A stretch of DNA of 64,000 nt from Arachis hypogaea (Eukaryota; Streptophyta; Magnoliopsida; Fabales; Fabaceae), in NCBI RefSeq assembly GCF_003086295.3, contig NW_027255452.1, positions 496,001 through 560,000 on the forward strand, read 5' to 3'. A model generated the notes under the pieces. That model worked only from the letters and a program-made list of their open reading frames with translations, was not told the DNA's origin and did not search any database. The position numbers and the translations under genes are program-made. Every line of letters starts with the position of its first letter. Positions within the stretch are counted from its first letter, which is position 1. Shown piece by piece: positions 41,936 through 52,860 of the stretch.

Positions 41936-42715
41936 CCTAGAAAATCCTAAAAAACCCTAGAAAAACCCTAAAAACCCTAGAAAATCCTAGAAATCCCTAA
42001 AAAACCCTAGAAAACCCTTAAAACCCTAGAAAAATCAAGAAAATCCTAAAAAACCCTAGAAAACCCTAAAAACTCTAGAAAACCCTAAAAACCCTAGAAA
42101 ACCCAAAAAAACCCTAGAAAACCCTAGAAAACCCTAAAAAACCCTAGAAAACCCTACAAACACTAGAAAACCCTAAAAACCCTTGAAAACTCTAAAAAAC
42201 CCAAAAAAATCCTAAAAACCCTAGAAAATACTAAAACCCTAGAAATCCTTAAAAACCCAAGAAATCCCTAAAAATCCTCGAAAACCATAGAAAATACTAA
42301 AAAACTCCAGAAAACCCTAAAAACCCCAGAAAACCCTAGATAATCCTAAAAGTCCTAGAAAACCCTAAAAAACCCTAAAAATCCTAGAAAACCCTAGATA
42401 ATCCTAAAAATCCTAGAAAACCCTAAAAACCCTAGAAAATCCTAAAAACCCTAGAAAACCTTACAAAATCCTAAAAAAACCCAAGAAAACCCTAAAACCC
42501 CTAGAAAACCCTAAAAAACCCTTGGAAACCCTAAAAAACCCTAAAAATCCTAGAAAACCGTAAAAACCTTAGAAAATCCTAATAAACCCTAGAAAACGAT
42601 AAAAAAACCCTAGAAAATCCTAGAAAACCCAAAAAAAAACCATACAAAACCCTAAAAAACACTAGAAAATCCTAAAAATCCCTAAAAACCCTAGGATACC
42701 ATAGAAAATCCTAAA

Positions 42716-42743
42716 CCCTAAACCCTAAACCCTAAACCCTAAA
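42716..42743 (+). repeat. Canonical telomere island, (CCCTAAA)4 preceded by TCCTAAA
   Basis: Four perfect CCCTAAA units are preceded by TCCTAAA and followed by two further A and then CCCTAG. The island sits right after the AGGATACCATAGAAAATCC box. In other modules (for example 8,585; 15,669; 49,487; 51,841) that box is followed by CTAAAACCCTAGAAAACCC or a close variant. Here the CCCTAGAAAA unit is missing and three canonical units stand in its place. The flanking sequence is otherwise the normal family I module. Confidence 0.93.
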
Positions 42744-45550
42744 AACCCTAGAAAACCCTAGAAAATCCTAAAAAACCCTAGAAAAACCTAGATAACCCTA
42801 GATAACACAAGAATACCCTAAATACCCTTAAAACCCTAGAAAATCCTAAAAAATCCTAGAAACCCCTAGAAACTCTAAAAAAATCCTAGAAAACCCTAGA
42901 AACCCTAATAACCCTAGAAAACCCAAGAAAATCCTAGAAAACCCTAGAAAACCCTAGAAAACCCTAAAAACCCTAGAAACCCCTAGAAAACCCTAGAAAA
43001 CCCTAAAAACCCTAAAAAATCCTAGAAAACCCGAGAAACCCTAAAAACCCTAGAAAACCATAGAAAACCCTAAAAACCCTATAAAATCCTAAAAAACCCT
43101 AGAAAACCCTTAAAACCCTAGAAAACACTATAAAACCATAGCAAACCCTAGAAAACCCTAAAAACCCTAGAAAATCCTAAAAACCCTACAAACCCTAGAA
43201 AACCCTAGAAAATCCTAAAAAATCCTAGAAAACCCTAGATAACCCTAGATAACACAAGAAAACCCTAAAATACCCTAAAAACCCTAGAAAATCCTAGAAA
43301 ATCCTAGAAAACCCTAGAAACCCTAAAAACCCTAGAAAACCCAAGAAAACCCTAAAAATCCTAGAAAACCCTAGAAAACCCTAAAAAATCCTAGAAAACC
43401 CTAGATAACCTTAGATAACACTAAAATACCCTGAAAATCCTAGAAAACCCTAAAAATCCTAGAAAAGACTAAAAAACCCTAAAAAAACCCTAGAAAATCC
43501 TAGAAAATCCTAAAACCCTAAAAAACCGTAGAAACCCTAAAAAATCCTAGAAAACCCTAAAAACCCTAGAAAATCCTAGAAAACCCTAGAAAACCCTAGA
43601 ATACCCTAAAACCCCTAGAAAATCCTAGAAAACCCTAAAAACCCTTGAAAACCCTAAAAAACCCTAAAAATCCTAGAAATCCGTAAAAACCCTAGAAAAT
43701 CCTAATAAACCTTACAAAACGATAAAAAAACCTTAGAAAATCCTAGAAAACTCAAAAAAACCATACAAAACCCTAAAAAACACTAGAAAACCCTAAAAAT
43801 CCCTAAAAACCCTAGGATACCATAGAAAATCCTAAAACCCTAGAAAACCTTAAAAACCCTAGAAAACCCTAGAAAATCCTAAAAAACCCTAGAAAAACCT
43901 AGATAACCCTAGATAACACAAGAAAACCCTAAATACCCTAAAAACCCTAGATAACCCTAGATAACCCTAAAATACCCTAAAAACCCTAGAAAACCCTAAA
44001 AACCATAGAAAAGACTAAAAAACCCAAGAAACCCTAGAAAATCCTAAAACCCTAAAAAACCCTAGAAAACCCTAAAAAATCCTTGAAAACCCTAAAAAAT
44101 TCTAGAAAACCCTAGAAAATTCTAGAAAATCCTAGAATACCCTGAGAACCCTAGAAAACCCTAAAAACCCTAGAAAACCCTAGAAAACCTTAAAAAACCC
44201 TAGAAAACCCTTAAAACCCTAGAAAAACCTAGAAAACCCTAAAAAACCCTAGAAAACCCTACAAACACTAGAAGACCCTAAAAACCCTTGGAAACTCTAA
44301 AAAACCCAAAAAATCCTAAAGACCCTAGAAAACCATAGAAAATACTAAAACCCTAGAAAACCTTAAAAACCCAAGAAATCCCTAAAAACCCTAGAAAACT
44401 ATAGAAAATACTAAAACCCTAGAAAACCCTAAAAACCTTAGAAAACCCTAGGAAATCCTAAAAACAATAGAAAACCCTAGATAATCCTAAAAATCCTAGA
44501 AAACCCTAAAAACCCTAAAAACCCTAGAAAAGCCTAAAAAACCCTTAAAAAACCCTAGAAAATCCTAGAAAACTCTAGAAACCCTAGAAAACCCTAAAAA
44601 CCCTACAAAACCCTAAAACATCCTAGAAAACCCTAGAAAACCCTAGAAAACCATAGAAAATCCTAAAATACTCTAAAAACCCAAGAAAACCCTAAAAACC
44701 CTAAAAATCCTAGAAAACCCTAAAAACCCTAGAAATCCCAAGAAAACCCTAGAAAACCCTAAAAAACCCAAGAAAACACTAAAAACCCAAGAAAACCCTA
44801 AAAACCCTAAAAAATCCAAGAAAATCCTAGAAAACCGTAAAAACCTAAGAAAATCCTAGAAAACCCTAAAAAACCTTAGAAAACCCTAAAAACCCTAGAA
44901 AACCCTAAAAACCCTAAAAACCATAGAAAAGACTAAAAAACGCTAGAAAACCCTAGAAAATCCTAAAACCCTAAAAAACCCTAGAAAACCCTAAAAAATT
45001 CTCGAAAACCCTAAAAAATCCTAAAAAACCCTAGAAAATTCTAGAAAATCCTTGAATACCCTAAAAACCCTAGAAAACCCTAAAAACCCTACAAACCCTA
45101 GAAAACCTTAAAACCCCTAGAAAACCCTAAAAACTCTAAAAAATCCTAGAAAACCCTAAAAACCCTTGAAAACCCTAAAAAACCCTAAAAATCCTAGAAA
45201 ATCGTAAAACCTTAGAAAATCCTAATAAACCCTAGAAAACGATAAAAAACCCTAGAAATTCCTAGAAAATGCAAAAAAAAACCATATAAAACCCTAAAAA
45301 ACACTAGAAAACCCTAAAAAACCCTAAAAGCCCTAGGATACCATAGAAAATTCTAAAACCCTAGAAAACCCTAAAAACCCTAAAAATCCCTAGAAAATCC
45401 TAAAAAACCCTAGAAAAACCTAGATAACCCTAGATAACACAAGAAAACCCTAAATACCCTAAAAACCCTAGAAAACCCTAAAAAATCCTAGAAACCCTAA
45501 AAACCCTAGAAAACCCAAGAAAACTCTAAAAATCCTAGAAAATCCTAAAA

Positions 45551-48500
45551 AACCCTAGAAAACCCTTAAAACCCTAGAAAAACCTAGAAAATCCTAAAAA
45601 ACCCTAGAAAACCATAAAAACTCTAGAAAACCCTAAAAACCCTTGAAAACTCTAAGAAACCCAAAAAATTCTAAAAACCCTAGAAAATCCTAAAAACCCA
45701 AAAAATCCTAAAAAACCCTAGAAAACCCAAAAAAATCCTAAAAACCCTAGAAAACCCTAGAAAAACCTAAAAACCCTAGAAAACCCTTAAAACCCTAGAA
45801 AAACTTAGAAAACCCTAAAAAACCCTAGAAAATCCTACAAACACTAGAAAACCCTAAAAACCCTTGAAAACTCTAAAAAACCCAAAAAAATCCTAAAAAC
45901 CCTAGAAAACCATAGAAAATACTAAAAAACCCCAGAAAACCCTAAAAACCCCAGAAAACCCTAGATAATCCTAAAAATCCTAGAAAACCCTAAAAACCCT
46001 AAAAACCCTAGAAAACACTAGATAATCCTAAAAATCCTAGAAAACCCTAAAAACCCTAAAAACCCTAGAAAAGCCTAAAAACCCTAAAAAACCCTAGAAA
46101 ACCCTAAAAAACCCTAAAAAATTCTAGAAAACCCTTGAAACCCTAAAAACCCTAGAAAACCCAAGAAAAGCCTTAAAACCCTAGAAAATCCTAGAAAACA
46201 CTAAAAAACCCTAGAAAATCCTAAAGACCCTAGAAACCCCTAGAAAACCTTAGAAAATCCTAAAAAACCCAAGAAAACCCTAGAACCCCTAGAAAACCCT
46301 AAAAACCCTAAAAAATCTTAGAAAATCCTAAAAATCCGAAAAAACCATAGAAAATACTAAAACCCTAGAAAACCTTAAAAACACAAGAAATCCCTAAAAA
46401 CCCTAGAAAACCATAGAAAATACTAAAACCCTAGAAAACCCTAAAAACCTTAGAAAACCCTAGATAATCCTAAAAAACCCTAGAAAACCCTAGATAATCC
46501 TAAAAATCCTAGAAAACCCTAAAAACCCTAAAAACCCTAGAAAAGCCTAGAAAACCCTAAAAACCCTAGAAAATCCTAGAAAACTCTAGAAACCCTAGAA
46601 AACCCTAAAAACCCTACAAAACCCTAAAAAATCCTAGAACACCCTAGAAAACCCTAGAAAACCATAGAAAATCCTAAAATACTCTAAAAACCCAAGAAAA
46701 CCCTAAAAACCCTAAAAATCCTAGAAAACCCTAAAAACCCTAGAAATCCCAAGAAAACCCTGGAAAAACCTAAAAAACCCAAGAAAACCCTAAAAACCCA
46801 AGAAAACCCTAAAAACCCTAAAAAATCCAAGAAAACCCTAAAATCCATTGAAAACCCTAAAAAACCTAAAAATCCTAGAAAACCGTAAAAACCTTAGAAA
46901 ATCCTAATAAACCCTAGAAAACGCTAAAAAACGCTAGAAAACCCTAGAAAACCCAAAAAAACATAGAAAATCCTAAAAAACCCTAGAACCCTAAAAAACC
47001 TAAAAACACTAAAAATCCTAGAAAAGCTTTAAAAACCCTAAAAAACCCTAGAAAACCCTAGAAAATCCTAGAAACCCTAGAAAATCCTAAAACCCTAAAA
47101 AATCCTAGAAAACCCTAAAAAATCCTAGAAAACCCTAGAAAACCCTAAAAACCCTAGAAAAGCCTAAAAAATCCTAGAGAACCCTACAAAACCCTAGAAA
47201 CCCTAGAAAACCCTAAAAAAACCTAGAAAACCCTAGAAACCCTAAAAAATCCTAGAAAACCCTAAAAACCCTTGAGAATCCTAAAAAACCTTAAAAATCC
47301 TAAAAAACCGTAAAAACCTTAGAAAACCCTAATAAACCCTAGGAAACGCTAGAAAACCCTAGAAAACCTAAAAAAACCATATAAAACCCTAAAAAACCCT
47401 AGAAAGCAAAAAAAACCTAAAAACCCAAGAAAGCCCTAAAAATCCATAAAATCCCTAGAAAACCATAGAAAATCCTAAAACCTTAGAAAACCCTAAAAAC
47501 CCTAGAAAACCCTAGAAAATCCTAAAAAATCCTAGAAACCCTAAAAACCCTAGAAAACCCAAGAAAACCCTAAAAATCCTAGAAAACCCTAGAAAACCCT
47601 AGAAAACCCTAAAAAGTCCTAGAAAACAATAGATAACCCTAGATAACTATAAAATACCCTAAAAATCCTAGAAAACCCTAAAAACCCTAAAAACCCTAGA
47701 AAAGACTAAAAAACCCTAAAAAACCCTAAAAAACGCAAGAAAACCTTAAAAATCCTAGAAAACCCTAGAAAACCGTAGAAAACCCTTAAAAACCCTAGAA
47801 AACCTTAGATAACCCTAGATAACCCTAAAATACCCTAAAAATCCTAGAAAACCCTAAAAACCCTAAAAACCATAGAAAAGACTAAAAAACCCTAGAAAAC
47901 CCTAGAAAATCCTAAAACCCTAAAAAACCCTAGAAAACCCTAAAAAATTCTTGAAAACCCTAAAAAATCCTAAAAAACCCTAGAAAATTCTAGAAAATCC
48001 TTGAATACCCTAAAAACCCTAGAAAACCCTAAAAACCTTACAAACCCTAGAAAACCTTAAAACCCCTAGAAAACCCTAAAGACTCTAAAAAATCCTAGAA
48101 AACCCTAAAAATCCTAGAAAATCGTAAAACCTTAGAAAATCCTAATAAACCCTAGAAAACGATAAAAAAACCCTAGAAATTCCTAGAAAATGCAAAAAAA
48201 AAACCATATAAAACCCTAAAAAATACTAGAAAACCCTAAAAAACCCTAAAAGCCTTAGGATACCATAGAAAATCCTAAAACCCTAGAAAACCCTAAAAAC
48301 CCTAAAAATCCCTAGAAAATCCTAAAAAACCCTAGAAAAACCTAGATAACCCTAGATAACACAAGAAAACCCTAAATACCCTAAAAACCCTAGAAAACCC
48401 TAAAAAATCCTAGAAACCCTAAAAACCCTAGAAAACCCAAGAAAACCCTAGAAATCCTAGAAAACCCTAAAAAACCCTAGAAAACCCTTAAAACCCTAGA

Positions 48501-51500
48501 AAAACCTAGAAAATCCTAAAAAACCCTAGAAAGCCATAAAAACTCTAGAAAACCCTAAAAACCCTTGAAAACTCTAAGAAACCCAAAAAATTCTAAAAAC
48601 CCTAGAAAATCCTAAAAACCCAAAAAATCCTAAAAACCCTAGAAAACCCAAAAAAACCCTAAAAACCCTAGAAAACCCTAGAAAGCCCTAGAAAACCCTT
48701 AAAACCCTAGAAAAACTTAGAAAACCCTAAAAAACCCTAGAAAATCCTACAAACACTAGAAAACCTTAAAAACCCTTGAAAACTCTAAAAAACCCAAAAA
48801 AATCCTAAAAACCCTAGAAAACCATAGAAAATACTAAAACCCTAGAAAACCTTAAAAGCCTAAGAAATCCCTAAAAACCCTAGAAAATATTAAAAAACCC
48901 CAGAAAACCCTAAAAACCCCAGAAAACCCTAGATAATCCTAAAAATCCTAGAAAACCCTAAAAAACCCTAAAAACCCTAGAAAACACTAGATAATCCTAA
49001 AAATCCTAGAAAACCCTAAAAACCCTAAAAACCCTAGAAAAGCCTAAAAACCCTAAAAAACCCTAGAAAACCCTAAAAAACCCTAAAAAATTCTAGAAAA
49101 CCCTTGAAACCCTAAAAACCCTAGAAAACACAAGAAAACCCTTAAAACCCTAGAAAATCCTAGAAAACACTAAAAAACCCTAGAAAATCCTAAAGACCCT
49201 AGAAACCCCTAGAAAACCTTAGAAAATCCTAAAAAACCCAAGAAAACCCTAAAACCCCTAGAAAACCCTAAAAACCCTAAAAAATCTTAGAAAACCCTAA
49301 AAACCCTTGGAAAACCTAAAAAATCCTAAAAATCCTAGAAAACCGTAAAAACCTTAGAAAATCCTAATAAACCATAGAAAACGATAAAAAAATCCTAGAA
49401 AATCCTAGAAAACCCAAAAAAACCATACAAAACCCTAAAAAACACTAGAAAACCCTAAAAATCCCTAAAAACCCTAGGATACCATAGAAAATCCTAAAAC
49501 CCTAGAAAACCCTAAAAACCCTAGAAAACCCTAGAAAATCCTAAAAACCCTAGAAAAACCTAGATAACCCTAGATAACACAAGAATTCCCTAAATACCCT
49601 AAAAACCCTAGAAAATCCTAAAAAACCCTAGAAAAACCTAGATAACCCTAGATAACACAAGAATTCCCTAAATACCCTAAAAACCCTAGAAAATCCTAAA
49701 AAACCCTAGAAAAACCTAGATAACCCTAGATAACACAAGAATACCCTAAATACCCTAAAAACCATAGAAAATCCTAAAAAATCCTAGAAAACCCTAGAAA
49801 CTCTAAAAAAATCTTAGAAAACCCTAGAAACCCTAATAACCCTAGAAAACCCAAGAAAATCCGAGAAAATCCTAGAGAACCCTAAAAAACCCTAGAAAAA
49901 CCCTAAAAACCCTAGCAACCCCTAGAAAACCCTAGAAAACCCTAGAAAACCCTAAAAACCGTAAAAAATCCTAGAAAACCCTAGAAACCCTAAAAACCCT
50001 AGAAAACCATAGAAAACCCTAAAAACCCTAGAAAATCCTAAAAAACCCTAGAAAACCCTTAAAACCCTAGAAAACCCTATAAAACCATAAAAAGCCCTAG
50101 AAAACCCTAAAAACCCTAGAAAATCCTAAAAACCCTAAAAACCCTAGAAAACCCTAGAAAATCCTAAAAAATCCTAGAAAACCCTAGAAAACCCTAGATA
50201 ACACAAGAAAACCCTAAAATACCCTTAAAACCCTAGAAAATCCTAAAAAATCCTAGAAAACCCTAGAAACCCTAAAAACCCTAGAAAACCCAAGAAAACC
50301 CTAAAAATCCTAGAAAACCCTAGAAAATCCTAGAAAACCCTAAAAAATCCTAGAAAACCCTAGATAACCCTAGATAACACTAAAATACCCTAAAAATCCT
50401 AGAAAACCCTAAAAACCCTAGAAAAGACTAAAAACCCCAAAAAACCCTAGAAAACCCTAGAAAATCCTAAAACCCTAAAAAACCGTAGAAAACCCTAAAA
50501 ATCCTAGAAAACCCTAAAAAATCCTAGAAAACCCTAAAAACCCTAGAAAATCCTAGAAAACCCTAGAAAACCCTAAAACCCCTAGAAAATCCTAGAAAAC
50601 CCTAAAAACCCTTGAAAACCCTAAAAAACCCTAAAAATTCTAGAAATCCGTAAAAACCTTAGCAAAATCCTAATAAACCCTAGAAAACGATAAAAAACCC
50701 TAGGAAATCCTAGAAAACCCAAAAAAACCATACTAAAACCTAAAAATCACTAGAAAACCCTAAAAATCCCTAAAAACTCTAGGATACCATAGAAAATCCT
50801 AAAACCCTAGAAAACCCTAAAAACCCAAGAAAACCCTAGAAAATCCTAAAAAAACCCTAGAAAAACCTAGATAACTCTAGATAACACAAGAATACCCTAA
50901 ATACCCTAAAAACCCTAGAAAATCCTAAAAAATCCTAGAAAACCCTAGAAACTCTAAAAAAATCTTAGAAAACCCTAGAAACCCTAATAACCCTAGAAAA
51001 CCCAAGAAAATCCTAGAAAATCCTAGAGAACCCTAGAAAACCCTAAAAACCCTAGAAACCCCTAGAAAACCCTAGAAAACCCTAGAAAACCCTAAAAACC
51101 GTAAAAAATCCTAGAAAACCCTAGAAACCCTAAAAACCCTAGAAAACCATAGAAAACCCTAAAAACCCTAGAAAATCCTAAAAAACCCTAGAAAACCCTT
51201 AAAACCCTAGAAAACCCTATAAAACCATAGAAAACCCTAGAAAACCCTAAAAACCTTAGAAAATCCTAAAAACCCTAAAAACCCTAGAAAACCCTAGAAA
51301 ATCCTAAAAAATCCTAGAAAACCCTAGAAACCCTAAAAACCCTAGAAAACCCAAGAAAACCCTAAAAATCCTAGAAAACCCTAGAAAACCCTAGAAAACC
51401 CTAAAAAATCCTAGAAACCCTAGATAACCCTAGATAACACTAAAATACCCTAAAAATCCTAGAAAACCCTAAAAACCCTAGAAAAGACTAAAAACCCCTA

Positions 51501-52860
51501 AAAACCCTAGAAAACCCTAGAAAATCCTAAAACCCTAAAAAACCGTAGAAAACCCTAAAAATCCTAGAAAACCCTAAAAAATCCTAGAAAACCCTAAAAA
51601 CCCTAGAAAATCCTAGAAAACCCTAGAAAACCCTAAAACCCCTAGAAAATCCTAGAAAACCCTAAAAACCCTTGAAAACCCTAAAAAACCCTAAAAATTC
51701 TAGAAATCCGTAAAAACCTTGGAAAATCCTAATAAACCCTAGAAAACGATAAAAAACCCTAGAAAATCCTAGAAAACCCAAAAAAACCATACAAAACCCT
51801 AAAAAACACTAGAAAACCCTAAAAATCCCTAAAAACCCTAGGATACCATAGAAAATCCTAAAACCCTAGAAAACCTTAAAAACCCTAGAAAACCCTAGAA
51901 AATCCTAAAAAACCCTAGAAAAACCTAGATAACCCTAGATAACACAAGAAAACCCTAAATACCCTAAAAACCCTAGATAACCCTAGATAATCCTAAAATA
52001 CCCTAAAAATCCTAGAAAACCCTAAAAACCCTAAAAACCATAGAAAAGACTAAAAAAACCCTAGAAAACCCTAGAAAATCCTAAAACCCTAAAAAATCCT
52101 AGAAAACCTTAAAAAATCCTTGAAAACCCTAAAAAATCCTAGAAAACCCTAGAAAATTCTAGAAAATCCTAGAATACCCTAAGAACCCTAGAAAACCCTA
52201 AAAACCCTAGAAAACCTTAAAAAACCCTAGAAAACCGTTAAAACCCTAGAAAAACCTAGAAAACCCTAAAAAACCCTAGAAAACCCTACAAACACTAGAA
52301 AACCCTAAAAACCCTTGGAAACTCTAAAAAACCCAAAAAATCCTAAAAACCCTAGAAAACCATAGAAAATACAAAAACCCTAGAAAACCTTAAAACCCCA
52401 AGAAATCCCTAAAAACCCTAGAAAACAATAGAAAATACTAAAACCCTAGAAAACCCTAAAAACCTTAGAAAACCCTAGGAAATCCTAAAAAACCCTAGAA
52501 AACCTTAGATAATCCTAAAAATCCTAGAAAACCGTAAAAACCCTAGAAACGTCTAAAAACCCTACAAAACCCTAAAAAATCCTAGAAAACCCTAGAAAAT
52601 CATAGAAAATCCTAAAATACTCTAAAAACCAAAGAACACCCAAAAAACCCTAAAAATCCTAGAAAATCCTAAAAACCCTAGAAATCCCAAGAAAACCCTA
52701 GAAAAACCTAAAAAACCCAAGAAAAACCTAAAAACCCAAGAAAACCCTAAAAACCCTAAAAAATCCATGAAAATCCTAAAATCCCTTGAAAACCCTAAAA
52801 AACCTGAAAATCCTAGAAAACCGTAAAAACCTTAGAAAATCCTAATAAACCCTAGAAAAT
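45551..52860 (+). repeat. Family I block 1' (displaced copy of block 1)
   Basis: Collinear with 2,260-9,580 at an offset near 43.2 kb. Equivalent anchors are CTCTAAGAAACCC (45,652 against 2,371; 48,574 against 5,352), S-boxes (46,906/3,721; 48,144/4,932; 49,366/6,107; 50,672/7,406; 51,731/8,476; 52,844/9,580), the 78-bp triplication, and the rare CTTAGCAAAATCC variant (50,660 against 7,393). Unit structure is more regular here than in block 1, so this copy is the better reference. Homology ends soon after the S-box at 52,844. There block 1 continues into block A, while this copy continues with a module like 39,958-42,581. Confidence 0.87.
49527..49771 (+). repeat. Local triplication of a 78-bp segment (block 1' copy)
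   Basis: Three direct copies carry ACCTAGATAACCC and CTAGATAACACAAGAA, starting at 49,558; 49,636 and 49,714. The first two copies include GAATTCCCTAAATACC, giving an EcoRI-type site, and the third reads GAATACCC. The same triplication at 6,301-6,453 in block 1 shows that it arose before block 1 and block 1' separated. Confidence 0.88.

Larger units (their letters stand above)
37071..45550 (+). repeat. Family I relatives with local duplications
   Basis: The modules carry AGGATACCATAGAAAATCC (near 37,996; 39,189; 41,449; 41,881; 42,691; 43,815; 45,336). The landmark CAAACACTAGAAAACCC recurs at 37,251; 38,432; 39,412 and about 44,262, so 37.2-39.4 kb is a local series with spacings of 1,181 and 980 bp. 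The AGATAACCCTAAAATACCC segment is doubled near 40,800-41,050. A canonical CCCTAAA island lies at 42,716. The segment 42,581-45,224 resembles parts of block 1 and block 1'. No gene is present. Confidence 0.75.
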
